Source of the DNA: Penium margaritaceum
Lineage: Eukaryota; Streptophyta; Zygnematophyceae; Desmidiales; Peniaceae
Direction of reading: 5' to 3'
Length of the DNA: 30,990 nt
NCBI GenBank assembly: GCA_023375785.1
Contig: SZWC01016028.1
Span: 12,657-43,646, forward strand
In this document: positions 1 through 11,500 of the stretch, piece after piece
Layout: each line of letters starts with the position of its first letter
Numbering within the stretch: position 1 is the first letter of the stretch
The notes under the pieces: model-generated
Database searches by the model: none
What the model was told of the DNA's origin: nothing
What the model saw: the letters and a program-made list of their open reading frames with translations, nothing else
Made by a program: the position numbers and the translations under genes

Positions 1-2
1 AT

Positions 3-580
3 GAAGGTGAGGAAGTAGCGAGCTCCGCCGATGGAGCTCTCAAGCGGTCCACACACATCTGTGTGTACCACGGCCAGTTTTGCCGATGCACGCGTCCCCT
101 TGGCGACGAACGGCTGCCGAGTTGATTTGCCAATGATGCATGGCTCACACACGGTCTCCTTGGTTCCATCAAGGCCGCTGATTTGGAGACCCCGCACCAC
201 TTCCCTCTTAGCCATCTCCTTCACTGTTGAAGGAGAAATGTGGCAGAGTCGGCGGTGCCATAGGTCCAGGTCTCCTTCGTCCTTCGTTGCAAGATTGGCG
301 GCGTTGGACCCCACCCGGCTGCTGAGGATCTTCGCGCGTAGAAGGTACAAGTCCTCCTCCCTCTTGGCACGCGCAATCACCTCACCTTTGCCCTCTTTGC
401 GGATGACAGCCTCCTTCTTTGTGAAGAGCACCTCAAGTCCCTTGTCGGTAAGGCGGCTGACGGAGAGCAGGTTTGCCCCAAAGTTGGGCATATGCAGTAC
501 ATTGTAGACTGTGCTCGTGACAGGTTTTCCATCCACAATTGACTCAATGCGGACGTTGCCCTCACCGGCGGCCACCTCTG
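3..580 (-). pseudogene. pol: copia protease C-terminus, pre-integrase domain and integrase N-terminus (shifted frame, partial)
   Basis: Direct translation of the minus strand in the frame one base on from gag stays open from about 580 to the window edge, roughly 190 codons. In order it shows VLHMPNFGANLLSVSRL, the typical end of copia protease; LWHRRLCH, the H-x4-H half of the integrase zinc-binding domain; CEPCIIGKSTRQPF, its C-x2-C half; and VHTDVCGPL followed by ARYFLTF, the start of the integrase core with the first catalytic Asp of the D,D-35-E triad. The other two catalytic residues, RT and RNase H are outside the window. In plant copia elements gag and pol are normally one continuous frame, so the need to change frame at 581-586 marks this copy as mutated or mis-sequenced. 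Confidence 0.85.
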
Positions 581-1620
581 TTTTTTCCATTGGCCACCGT
601 CATGCGTCTCTCCGAGGTGCCGTAAGTGACAAATGCCGCCCTGTTGCATTGAGTGTGGCGGCCTGATCCGGAGTCGATGACGGCAACTCCCGGGTCCTTC
701 AAGTTGGTGGAGTTGTACGCCATAAGGGCGTGCTCATCTTTCTTTCCGCCCCGCTGCGACCGATCTGTTTTCTTCTTGGGACAGTTGCGCGCGTAGTGGC
801 CCTCCTTGCCACAGTTGAAGCACTCCCCCTTCTTCTCACCCTTCTTAGTGCCCTGTTTGGCACCCTTCCACTTGTCGCCTCGGCCTCCACTTTGAGGATG
901 AACCGTGTAAGATGAACTTGATGCCGCTGCACTCTCTCGACCGCCACGTTGCATCCACTCATTGCGTACGTACTCAGCAACCTTGGGGTACTTCAGCTCG
1001 TCGGAAGGCCAGCCACCGAGGACTGTGATCATGGGACTCCAACTGTCTGGCAAGGCCAGAAGGAGGATCATAGCTTGCAACTGAGAGTCGACCTCCCAAC
1101 CTGTGGCCACGCACTCCGCTGCGAGGGACTCAATCGGCTGCATGATCTCCATGATGTTGTCGCCTTCGTTGGCTCGGAGGGTGACGAGCCGTTTGAAGAT
1201 GAAGAGCTGATTGGCAAGGTTGCTTGACTGGTAGATGGAGCAGAGTTTTGACCATGCGTCCGCGGCCAGGGTGCATCCTTGGATGTGCCCAAGTTGTGGT
1301 GGGCATAACGCGGACACAAGGAGCGCCAATGCCCTTTTGTTGCGCTTCTTGTATGCCTCCTTCACCTCAGCTGTTGCAGTCTCCGGCGGAGCAGTCTCAT
1401 CACCTTTTACGAGCTCAAGCAGTCCCTTGTCGTTGAGGAAGACCTGAAACTGCCACCTCCACAAGGCAAAGCCTGTCCCATCAAACTTAAGGACAGCGCG
1501 GTTGCTCTCTTGCTCGCTAGTTGCCTTGTCTTGCTGTTGGGAGCGTGAAATCAAGCTGGCTTTGAACCCCTTAGAGGCGTGGGCCCATAACCCTTTGTTG
1601 GCCTGAGGGTGAGTGTACAC
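562..1620 (-). pseudogene. gag: copia gag plus start of protease, open frame ended by a frame break
   Basis: Open frame of 352 codons between an upstream TAG (1633-1635) and a TGA at 562-564. Residues about 35-220 fit the copia gag (UBN2-like) family: a KFDGTGFALWRWQF segment near residues 45-58, then a helix-rich region with WSKL and LLALPDSW-like motifs. Residues 226-265 are a Ser/Gly/Lys-rich linker. A zinc knuckle follows at 267-280 (CFNCGKEGHYARNC, C-x2-C-x4-H-x4-C), which in this family binds element RNA in the virus-like particle. VIDSGSGRH at about 314-322 is the protease active-site region, with the catalytic Asp in D-S-G. The frame opens with GTG, not ATG; the first in-frame ATG is residue 157, inside the gag domain. 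Residue 32 (AAG, 1525-1527) sits where a start before ATSEQ would be expected. Residues 1-29 are probably read-through of LTR-like sequence. Confidence 0.85.
580..588 (-). other. Frame break at an A6 homopolymer inside the protease
   Basis: On the minus strand gga-aaa-aac runs through an A6 tract (T6 at 581-586 on the plus strand). Dropping one A brings the downstream protease/integrase homology back into frame with gag. As written, the gag frame ends 7 codons later, at 562-564. A single-base indel in a homopolymer is the simplest reading, either a real mutation or a sequencing error. Confidence 0.8.
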
Positions 1621-1786
1621 CCTGGAGGGTCCCTAGCAGTGGCTGGTTCACACCACCAACTCTTTTTAGAGAGACTGAAACTGTGGAGGCAACTGGTTCC
1701 AAGGATGGCAAAATCTGGTCAGAGAGTGAGGCAATAGTTTTGGCCTCAAATGACTGGAAATGAACACTTGATCAAGGCTCACAAGC

Positions 1787-1787
1787 N
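1787..1787. other. Single ambiguous base (n)
   Basis: This is the only n I noticed in the window, in the SINE-like body. It does not affect any reading frame. Confidence 0.95.
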
Positions 1788-1858
1788 CTAGAGGTTGAGC
1801 TAGCTTCCTGGCATCTATTTTCCACCTCCCTTGAGGCAGGGCAGAATTTCATCTTGTG

Positions 1859-1913
1859 GGACTTGAACCCGGGCCCCTGCCTCTAGAGGTGGACACCTTT
1901 AACCACTAAGCCA
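1859..1913 (-). promoter_or_regulatory. tRNA-like Pol III internal promoter: A box and B box
   Basis: On the minus strand tggcttagtgg (1903-1913) fits the A-box consensus TRGYNNARNGG, and ggttcaagtcc (1859-1869) fits the B-box consensus GGTTCRANTCC exactly. They are 33 bp apart, as in tRNA genes. The fold is poor: only about three of five T-stem pairs form, the acceptor stem has no partner, and no convincing anticodon stem forms around cctctagagg. This argues for a tRNA-derived SINE head and against a working tRNA. The A-box side resembles class II (Ser/Leu) tRNAs. Confidence 0.6.
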
Positions 1914-2344
1914 CTAAGGCTTGTCTTTTTGGTGTTCCTTTTTGGAGTCACTCCTGCCATGGTGAGGAGCATCATTCCAACACACAAAATCTTTATGCCA
2001 CTTTCAACATATCTATGCCATTCACAACATCTCTATGCCACTCACAACATCTCTATGGCAGTCACAACATCTATATGCCACTCACAAAATCTCTATGCAA
2101 CTCACAACATCTCTATGCCACTCACAAAATCTCTATGCCACTCACAACATCCCTATACCACTCACAGCATCTCTATGCCACTCACAACATCTCTATGCCA
2201 CTTACAACACCTCTATGCCACTCACAACATCTCTATGACACTCACAACATCTCTATGCCTCTCACAACATCTATCTGCCACTCACAAAACATCTATACCA
2301 CTCACAACATCTCTATGCCACTCACAACATCTCTATACAACTCA

Positions 2345-2609
2345 CAACATCTCTATGCCACTCACAACATCTTGATGCCACTCACAACATTATTATACCA
2401 CTCACAGCATCTCTATGCCACTTACAACATCTCTATACCACTCACAACATCTCTATGGCACTCGCAACATCTCTATGCCACTCACAACATCTTGATGCCA
2501 CTCACAACATTATTATACCACTCACAGCATCTCTATGCCACTTACAACATCTCTATACCACTCACAACATCTCTATGGCACTCGCAACATCTCTATGCCA
2601 CTCACAACA
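2345..2609. repeat. Two-copy tandem duplication, period 120 bp
   Basis: A six-monomer string marked by cttgatgcca, tattatacca, ctcacagcat and ctatggca/ctcgcaac occurs at 2361 and again at 2481. Confidence 0.9.
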
Positions 2610-2614
2610 ACTCT

Positions 2615-2857
2615 TTGCCACTCACAACATCTCTATGCCACTCAAAATATCTGTATGCCACTCACAACATCTCTGTGCCGCTGCCAACATCTCTTTGCCA
2701 CTCACAACATCTCTTTGCCACTCACAACGTCTCTATGCCACTCACAACATCTCTATGCCACTCAAAATATCTGTATGCCACTCACAACATCTCTGTGCCG
2801 CTGCCAACATCTCTTTGCCACTCACAACATCTCTTTGCCACTCACAACGTCTCTATG
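2615..2857. repeat. Two-copy tandem duplication, period 120 bp
   Basis: A string with ctcaaaatat, ctctgtgccg/ctgccaacat and caacgt occurs at 2641 and 2761. It directly follows the preceding 120-bp duplication. Confidence 0.9.
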
Positions 2858-3123
2858 GCACTCACAGCATCTCTATTCCACTCACAACATCTCTATGTCA
2901 CTCAAAACATCTCTATACCACTCACAACATCTCTATGCCACTCACAACATCTCTATAACACTCACAACATCTATATGCAACTCACAACATATATATGCCA
3001 ATCCAAACATCCCTATACCACTCACAACATCTCTATGCCACTCACAACATCTCTATGCCACTGACAACATCTCTAAGCCACTCACAAAATCTCTATGCCA
3101 CTCACAACATCTCTATGCAACTC

Positions 3124-3296
3124 ACAACATCTCTATGCCACTCAAAACATCTCTATGCCACTCACAACATCTCTATACCACTCACAACATCTCTATGCCA
3201 CTTACAACATCTCTATGCCACTCAAAACATCTCTATGCCACTCACAACATCTCTATACCACTCACAACATCTCTATGCCACTTACAACATCTCTAT
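3124..3296. repeat. Two-copy tandem duplication, period 80 bp
   Basis: A four-monomer string with ctcaaaacat, tacca and cttacaacat occurs at 3141 and 3221. Confidence 0.85.
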
Positions 3297-4204
3297 ACCA
3301 CTCAAAACATTATTATGCCACTCACAACATCTCTATGAAACTCACAACATCTCTATACCATTCACAACATCTATATGCCACTCATAACATCTCTATGCCA
3401 CTCACAACATCTCTATGAAACTCACAACATCTCTATACCACTCAGAACATCTCTATGCCACTCACAACATCTCTATGCTACTCACAACATTATTATGCCA
3501 CTTACAACATTATTATGCCACTCACAACATTTCTATGCCACTAACAACATCTCTATACCACTGACAACATGTCCATGCCACTCACGACATCTATATGCCA
3601 CTCACAACATCTTTACACCACTCACAAACTCTCTATGCCACTCAGAACATCTCTATACCACTCACAACATCTCTATGCCACTCACAACATCTCTATGCCA
3701 CTCACAACACCTCCTTGCCACTCACAACATCTTTATGCCACTCACAGCATCTCTATACCGTTCACAACATCTCTATGCCACTCAAAACATCTCTATGGCA
3801 CTCACAACATCTATATGCCACTCACAACATCTCTATGCCTCTCACAACATCTCTATGCCATTCACAACATCTCTATGCCACTCACAACATCCCTCTACCA
3901 CTCACAACATCTCGATGCCACTCACAACATCTCTATGCCACTCACAACATCTCTATGCCACTCACAACATCTATATGCCACTCAAAACATCTCTATGCCA
4001 CTCACAACATCTCTATGCCCATCACAACATCTATATACAACTCACAACATCTCTATGCCACTCACAACATCTCTATGCCACTGACAACATCTCTATACCA
4101 CTCACAACATCTCTGTGCCACTCACAGCATTTTTATGCCACACACAATATCTCTATGCCACTCACAACATCTCAATACCACTCACGACATCTATATGCCA
4201 CTCG

Positions 4205-4386
4205 CAACATCTCTATGCCACTCACAACATCTCTATGCCAATCACAACATCTCTATGCCACTCCCAACATATCTATGCCACTAACAACATCTCTATGCCA
4301 CTCACAACATCTCTATGCCAATCACAACATCTCTATGCCACTCCCAACATATCTATGCCACTAACAACATCTCTATGCCACTCACA
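4205..4386. repeat. Two-copy tandem duplication, period 80 bp
   Basis: Marked by atcacaacat, ctcccaacat/atctat and ctaacaacat, at 4241 and 4321. Confidence 0.88.
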
Positions 4387-4533
4387 TCATCTCTATGCTT
4401 TTCACATCATCTCTATGCCACTCACAACATCTCTATGGCACTCACAACATCTATATGCCACTCACAACATCTCTATACCACTCACAAAATCTCTATCCCA
4501 CTCACAACATTATTATGCCACTCACAACATCTA

Positions 4534-4756
4534 TATACCACTCACAACATCTCTATACCACTCACAACATCTCTATGCCACTCACAAAATCTCTATGCCA
4601 CTCACAACACCTCTATACCACTCACAACATCTCTATACCACTCACAACATCTCTATACCACTCACAACATCTCTATGCCACTCACAAAATCTCTATGCCA
4701 CTCACAACACCTCTATACCACTCACAACATCTCTATACCACTCACAACATCTCTAT
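4534..4756. repeat. Two-copy tandem duplication, period 100 bp
   Basis: Marked by ctcacaaaat followed by ctcacaacac, at 4581 and 4681. A 19-bp monomer follows at 4761-4779. Confidence 0.88.
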
Positions 4757-5177
4757 TTCACTCAGAAATCTCTACACCACTCACAACATCTCTGTGCCAC
4801 TCACAACATCTTTATACCACTCACAAAATCTCTATGCCACTCACAACATCTCTATGCCACTCACAACATCTGTATACAACTCACAACATATCTATGCCAC
4901 TCACAACATCTCTATGTCACTCACAACATCTCTATACCACTCACAACATCTCTATGCCACTCACAACATCCCTATGCCACTCACAACATCTCTATACCAC
5001 TCACAACATCTCTATGCCACTCACAACATTGTTATGCCACTCACAACATCTCTATACCACTCACAACATCTCTATACCACTCACAACATCTCTATGCCAC
5101 TCACAAAATCTCTATGCCACTCACAACATCTCTATACCAGTCACAACATCTCTATGCCACTCACAACATCTCTATGG

Positions 5178-5433
5178 CACTCACAACATCTCTATACCAC
5201 TGACAACATTATATTGCCACCCACAACATCTCTATACCACTCACAACATCTCTATGCCACTCACAACATCTCTATGCCACTGACAACATTATTATGCCAC
5301 TCACAACATCTCTATACCACTGACAACATTATATTGCCACCCACAACATCTCTATACCACTCACAACATCTCTATGCCACTCACAACATCTCTATGCCAC
5401 TGACAACATTATTATGCCACTCACAACATCTCT
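5178..5433. repeat. Two-copy tandem duplication, period 120 bp
   Basis: Marked by tgacaacatt/atattgccac and ccacaacatc, at 5201 and 5321. Confidence 0.88.
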
Positions 5434-5436
5434 TTA

Positions 5437-5715
5437 CCACTCACAACATCTTTATGCCACTCACAACATCTCTATACAACTCACATCATTTCTATGCAAC
5501 TCACAACATCTCTATGCAACTTACAACACCTCTATGCCACTCGTAACATCTCTTTACCACTGACAACATCTCTATACCACTCACAACATCTTTATGCCAC
5601 TCACAACATCTCTATACAACTCACATCATTTCTATGCAACTCACAACATCTCTATGCAACTTACAACACCTCTATGCCACTCGTAACATCTCTTTACCAC
5701 TGACAACATCTCTAT
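5437..5715. repeat. Two-copy tandem duplication, period 140 bp
   Basis: Seven-monomer string with tctatacaac, tcacatcatt, ttacaacacc and tcgtaacatc, at 5441 and 5581. It starts almost where the previous duplication stops. Confidence 0.9.
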
Positions 5716-5980
5716 GCCACTCAAAACATATCTATGCCACTCACAACATCTCTATACCACTCACAAAATCTCTATGTCACTCGCAACATCTTTATGCCAC
5801 TCACAACATTATTATGCCACTCACATCATCTCTATGCCACTCACATCATCTCTATGCCACTCACAACATCTCTATACCACTCACAACATCTCTGTGCCAC
5901 TCACAACATCTCTATGCCACTGAAAACATTGTTATGCCACTCACAACATCTCTATACCACTCACAATATCTCTATGCCAC

Positions 5981-6180
5981 TCACAACATCTCTATACCAC
6001 TCACAACATTTATATGCCACTCGCAACATCTCTATGCCACTCACAGCATCTCTATGCCAATCACAACATCTCTATGCCACTCACAACATCTCTATACCAC
6101 TCACAACATTTATATGCCACTCGCAACATCTCTATGCCACTCACAGCATCTCTATGCCAATCACAACATCTCTATGCCAC
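5981..6180. repeat. Two-copy tandem duplication, period 100 bp
   Basis: Two exact 100-bp copies, marked by tcacaacatt/tatatg, tcgcaacatc and tcacagcatc/tctatgccaa. Confidence 0.9.
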
Positions 6181-7600
6181 TCACAAAATCTCTATGCCAC
6201 TCACAACATCACTATGCCACTCACACCATCTCTATGCCACTCACAACATCTCTATGCCACTCACAACATCTCTGTGGCACTCACAACATCTGTATGCCAC
6301 TCACAACATCTCTATGTCACTCAAAACATCTCTATACCACTCACAATATCTCTATACCACTCACAAAATCTCTATGCCACTAACAACATCTCTATGCCAC
6401 TCACAACATCCCTATACCACTCACAACATATCTATGCCACTCACAACATCTCTATGCCACTCACAACATCTCTATGCCACTCACAGCATCTCTATGCCAC
6501 TCACAATATCTATATGCCACTCACATCATCTATATACCACTCACACCATCTCTATGCCACTCACAACATCTCTATGCCACTCATAACATCTCTGTACCAC
6601 TCACAACATTTCTATGCCACTCACAACATTTTTATGCCACTCACAACATGTCTATGCCACTCACAACATCTCTATACCACTCACAACATCTCTATGCCAC
6701 TCACAACATCTCTATGCAACTCACAACATCGCTTTACCACTCACAACATCTCTATGCCACTCACAACATCTCTATGCCACTCACAAGATCTCTATGCCAC
6801 TCACAACATCTATATGGCACTCACAACATCTATATGGCACACATAACATCTGTATGCCACCAAAAACATCTCTATACCACTCACAACATTATTATGCCAC
6901 TCACAACATCTCTATACCACTCACAAAATCTCTATGCCACTCACAACATCTCTATGCCACTGACATCACTATTATGCCACTCACAACATCTCTATACCAC
7001 TCACAACATCTTTATGCCACTCACAACATCTCTATACCACTCACAACACTTCTCCGCCACTCACAACATCTCTATGTCAATGACAACATCTCTATGCCAC
7101 TCATAACATCTCCATACCACTCACAACATTTCTATGCCACTCAAAACATCTCTATGCCACTCACAACATCTCTATACCACTCACAAAACATCTATGCCAC
7201 TCACAACACCTATATGTTACTCACAACATTCTTATGCCACTCACAACATCTCCATGCCACTCACACCATCTCTATGCCACTCACAACATCTCTATACCAC
7301 TCACAACATCTCTATGCCACTCACAACATCTATATGCCACTGACAACATTATTATGCCACTCACAACATCTCTATACCACTCACAACATCTCTATGCCAC
7401 TCACAACATCTCTATGCCACTCACAACATCTTTATGCCACTCACAACATCTCTATGCCACTCACATCATCTATATGCCACTCACAACATCTCTATGCAAC
7501 TGAAAACATTGTTATGCCACTCAAAACATCTCTGTACCACTCACAACATCTCTATGCCACTCACAACATCTCTATATCACTCACAAAACATCTATGCCAC

Positions 7601-7840
7601 TCACAACATCTATATGCCACTCACAACATTCTTATGCCACTCACAACATCTCTATGCCACTCACACCATCTCTATGCCACTCACAACATCTCTATACCAC
7701 TCACAACATCTCTATGCCACTCACAACATCTATATGCCACTCACAACATTCTTATGCCACTCACAACATCTCTATGCCACTCACACCATCTCTATGCCAC
7801 TCACAACATCTCTATACCACTCACAACATCTCTATGCCAC
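7601..7840. repeat. Two-copy tandem duplication, period 120 bp
   Basis: Two exact 120-bp copies, marked by tatatgccac, tcacaacatt/cttatg and tcacaccatc. Related single copies lie near 7181-7290 and 17251-17350. Confidence 0.9.
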
Positions 7841-8664
7841 TCACATTATCTCTATGCCACTCACAACATCTCTATGGCACTCACAATATCTCTTTGCCAC
7901 TCACAACATCTCTATGCCACTGACAACATTATTATGCCACTCACAGCATCTCTATACCAGTCAGAACATCTCTATGTCACTCACAGCATCCCTATGCCAC
8001 TCACAACATCTGTATGCCACTCACAACATGTCTATACCACTCACAACATCTCTATTCTACTCACAACATCTCTATGTCACTCACAACATCTCTATACCAC
8101 TCACAATATCTATATGCCACTCACAACATTATTATGCCACTCACAATATCTCTATGCCACTCACAACATCTCTATGCCACTCACAACATCTCTATGCCAC
8201 TCACAACATCTCTATAGCACTCACAATATCTCTATACCACTCACAACATCTCTATGCCACTCACAACATCTCTATGCCACTATTATGCCACTCACAACAC
8301 TCACAGCATCTTTATTCCACTCACAACATCTCTATACCACTCACAACATCTCTATGACACTAACAACATCTCTATGCCACTCACAACATCTCTATACCAC
8401 TCACAACATCTCTATGCCACTCACAACATCTCTATACCACTCACAACATCTATATACCACTCACAACATCTCTATGCCTCTCACAACATTATTATGCCAC
8501 TCACAACATCTTTATTCCACTCACAACATCTCTATGCCACTCACAACATCTCTATACCACTCACAACATCTCTATGCCACTCACAACATCTCTATACCAC
8601 TCACAACATCTATATACCACTCACAACATCTCTATGCCTCTCACAACATCTCTATGCTACCCAC

Positions 8665-8913
8665 ATCATCTCTATACCACTCACAACATCTATATACCAC
8701 TCACAACATCTCTATGCCACTCACAACATCTCTTTGCCACTCACAGCATCTCTATGCCACTCACAAAATCTTTATGCCACTCACAACATCTCTATACCAC
8801 TCACAACATCTATATACCACTCACAACATCTCTATGCCACTCACAACATCTCTTTGCCACTCACAGCATCTCTATGCCACTCACAAAATCTTTATGCCAC
8901 TCACAACATCTCT
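8665..8913. repeat. Two-copy tandem duplication, period 120 bp
   Basis: Marked by tatataccac, tctttgccac, tcacagcatc and tcacaaaatc/tttatg, at 8681 and 8801. A 17-bp monomer follows at 8920-8936. Confidence 0.88.
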
Positions 8914-9169
8914 TTGCCACTCACATTTCCATGCCACTCACAACATCTCTATACCACTCATAACATCTCCACGGCACTCACAACATCTCTATGCCACTCA
9001 CAACATCTCTATACCACTCACACCATGTCTATGCCACTCAAAAAATCTGTATACCATTCACAACATGTCTATGCCACTGACAACATCTCTATGCCACTCA
9101 CAACATCTCTATGCCACTCACAACATCTCTATGCCACTCACAACATCTCTATGCCACTCACAACATCTC

Positions 9170-9386
9170 TATGCCACTTAGAACATCTCTATACCACTCA
9201 CAACATCTCTATGCCACTCACAACATCTATATACCAATCAAAACATCTCTATGCCACTCACATCATCTCTATGCCACTCACAACATCTCTATGCCACTTA
9301 GAACATCTCTATACCACTCACAACATCTCTATGCCACTCACAACATCTATATACCAATCAAAACATCTCTATGCCACTCACATCAT
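9170..9386. repeat. Two-copy tandem duplication, period 120 bp
   Basis: Marked by ctta/gaacatctct, catctat/ataccaatca and aaacatctct, at 9181 and 9301. The second copy runs into the segment also present at 12098-12390. Confidence 0.88.
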
Positions 9387-9504
9387 ATCCATGCCACTCA
9401 CAACATCTCGATGCCACTCACAACAGCTCTACGCCACTCACATCTCTATGCCACTCACAACATCTCTATACCACTCACAACATCTGCATGGCACTCACAA
9501 CATC

Positions 9505-9725
9505 TCTATGCCACTCACAACATCTCTATGCCACTCACAACATTATTATGCCACTCACTACATCTCTATGCCAATAATAACATCTGTATACCACTCACAA
9601 CATGTCTATGCCACTCACAACATCTCTATGCCACTCACAACATTATTATGCCACTCACTACATCTCTATGCCAATAATAACATCTGTATACCACTCACAA
9701 CATGTCTATGCCACTCACAACATCT
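9505..9725. repeat. Two-copy tandem duplication, period 100 bp
   Basis: Marked by cattattatg, ccactcacta, ccaataataa, catctgtata and catgtctatg, at 9541 and 9641. The same marker string recurs at about 12339-12390 and 18371-18440. Confidence 0.9.
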
Positions 9726-9920
9726 TTATTCCACTCACAAAATCTCTATACCACTCACAACATCTCTATACCACTTACAACATCTCTATTCCACTCACAA
9801 CATCTCTATGCCACTCACAATACCTCTATGCTACCCACAACATCTCTATACCACTCACAACATCTCTATGCCACTCACATTATCTCTATGCCACTCACAG
9901 CATCTCTATGGCACTCACAA

Positions 9921-10079
9921 CATCTCTATGCCACTCACATCATCTCTATGCCACTCACAACATCTCTATGCCACTCACAACATCTCTATCCCACTCACAA
10001 CATCTCTATGCCACTCACATCATCTCTATGCCACTCACAACATCTCTATGCCACTCACAACATCTCTATCCCACTCACA
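9921..10079. repeat. Two-copy tandem duplication, period 80 bp
   Basis: Marked by ccactcacat and catctctatc, at 9931 and 10011. Confidence 0.85.
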
Positions 10080-10284
10080 TTATCTCTATGCCACTCACAA
10101 CATCTCCATACCACTCACAACATATCTATGCTACTCACAACATCTCTATGCCACTCACAACATCTCTATGCCACCCACAACATCTCTATGCCACTCACAA
10201 CATCTCTATGCCACCCACAACATCTCTATGGCACTCACAACATCTCTATGCCAGTCACAACATCTTTATGCCACTCACAACATC

Positions 10285-10559
10285 TCTATGCCACTCACAA
10301 CATCTCTATACCACTCACACCATCTCTATGCCACTCACAATATCTCTATACCATTCACAACATGTCTATGCCACTCACAACATCTCTATACCACTCACAC
10401 CATCTCTATGCCACTCACAATATCTCTATACCATTCACAACATGTCTATGCCACTCACAACATCTCTATACCACTCACACCATCTCTATGCCACTCACAA
10501 TATCTCTATACCATTCACAACATGTCTATGCCACTCACAACATCTCTATACCACTCACA
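10285..10559. repeat. Tandem duplication, period 80 bp, about 3.4 copies
   Basis: Marked by ccactcacac, tatctctata, ccattcacaa and catgtctatg, starting at 10301, 10381 and 10461. Confidence 0.9.
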
Positions 10560-11500
10560 ACATCTCTATTCTACTCACAACATCTCTATGTCACTCACAA
10601 CATCTCTATACCACTCACAATATCTATATGCCACTCACAACATTATTATGCCACTCACAACATCTCTATGCCACTCACAACATCTCTATGCCACTCACAA
10701 CATCTCTATGCCGCTCAGAACATCTCTATGCCACACACAACATCTCTATAGCACTCACAATATCTCTATGCCACTCACAACATCTCTATGCCACTGACAA
10801 CATTATTATGCCACTCACAGCATCTTTATTCCACTCACAACATCTCTATACCACTCACAACATCTCTATGCCACTAACAACATCTCTATGCCACTCACAA
10901 CATCTCTATACCACTCACAACATCTCTATGCTTCTCACAACATCTCTTTACCACTCACAACATCTACATACCACTCACAACATCTCTATGCCTCTCACAA
11001 CATCTCTATGCCACCCACAACATCTATATACCACTCACAACATCTCTATACCACTCACGACATCTCTATGCCACTCACAGCATTTCTTTGCCACTCACAG
11101 CATCTCTATGCCACTCACAACATCTCTATACCACTCACAACATCTCCACGGCACTCACAACATCTCTTTGACACTCACAACATCTCTATACCACTCACAC
11201 CATGTCTATGCCACTCACAATATCTCTATACCATTCACAACATGTCTATGCCAATGACAACATCTCTATGCCACTCACAACATCTCTATTCCACTCACAA
11301 CATCTCTATGCCACTCACAACATCTCTATGCCACTCACAGCATCTCTATGCCACTCAGAACATCTCTATACCACTCACAACATCTCTTTGCCATTCACAA
11401 CATCTCTATGCCATTCAAAACATTATTATGCCACGCACAACATCTCTATACCACTCACAACATCTTTATGCCACTCACAACATCTCTATGCCACTCACAG

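Larger units (their letters stand above)
1..1534 (-). mobile_element. Ty1/copia-type LTR retrotransposon, 5' portion, degenerate, cut by the window edge
   Basis: Read on the minus strand, this stretch gives the copia domain order: gag with a CCHC zinc knuckle, an aspartic protease start (DSGS), the protease end and pre-integrase region, an H-x4-H...C-x2-C zinc-binding motif, and the start of the integrase core. Protease followed directly by integrase, ahead of any reverse transcriptase, is the Ty1/copia order and not the Ty3/gypsy order. The rest of integrase, RT, RNase H and the 3' LTR would lie left of position 1. The copy looks dead: there is a frame break at 581-586, no ATG ahead of the gag homology, and no recognisable primer-binding site. 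Codon use is GC-rich, unlike the satellite beside it. Family-level assignment is confident; the clade within copia cannot be told from this fragment. Confidence 0.9.
1668..1923 (-). mobile_element. Probable tRNA-derived SINE, minus orientation
   Basis: A tRNA-like head with good A and B boxes lies at the right end (1859-1920), followed on the minus strand by about 190 bp of unrelated body. The heptamer tcttttt flanks it at 1661-1667 and 1924-1930 and could be a short target-site duplication, but it is T-rich and may be chance. If the LTR call is right, the SINE sits inside the LTR. No clear 3' poly-A tail is visible beyond the A run in the candidate duplication. An ambiguous base (n) lies at 1787. 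A decayed tRNA gene with unrelated flank is the main alternative. Confidence 0.4.
1535..1982 (-). repeat. Possible copia LTR or LTR remnant between gag and the satellite
   Basis: The plus strand reads TGTTGGGA at 1535-1542 and TTCCAACA at 1975-1982. These are near-perfect inverted ends of the TGTTGG...CCAACA form typical of copia LTRs, 448 bp apart. The left end lies about 7 bp from the expected gag start and the right end meets the first satellite monomer. Minus-strand reading would make this the 5' LTR of the neighbouring element, with the primer-binding site and leader lost. The five bases on either side (cttgc and cacaa) do not match, so it is not a clean solo-LTR insertion. No second LTR is in the window for comparison, so the call rests on the two ends and the position. 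Confidence 0.4.

Noticed and set aside
31..507. Forward open frame of 158 codons over the left edge, and others at 730-1447
   Set aside because: They lie antisense to the copia gag-pol homology and show no recognisable domain. They are shadows of the GC-rich minus-strand coding sequence.
580..588. Programmed -1 ribosomal frameshift in the retrotransposon
   Set aside because: The heptamer is canonical, but the -1 frame carries no pol homology. The needed shift is the other way, matching a one-base homopolymer indel.
377..649. Minus-strand open frame of 90 codons overlapping the frame break
   Set aside because: It is the third frame over the protease region, without homology. The recognisable protease/integrase motifs are in a different frame.
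1859..1920. Functional tRNA gene
   Set aside because: The A and B boxes are good, but the acceptor, T and anticodon stems do not pair well and no clear anticodon can be placed. A SINE head or decayed tRNA is more likely.
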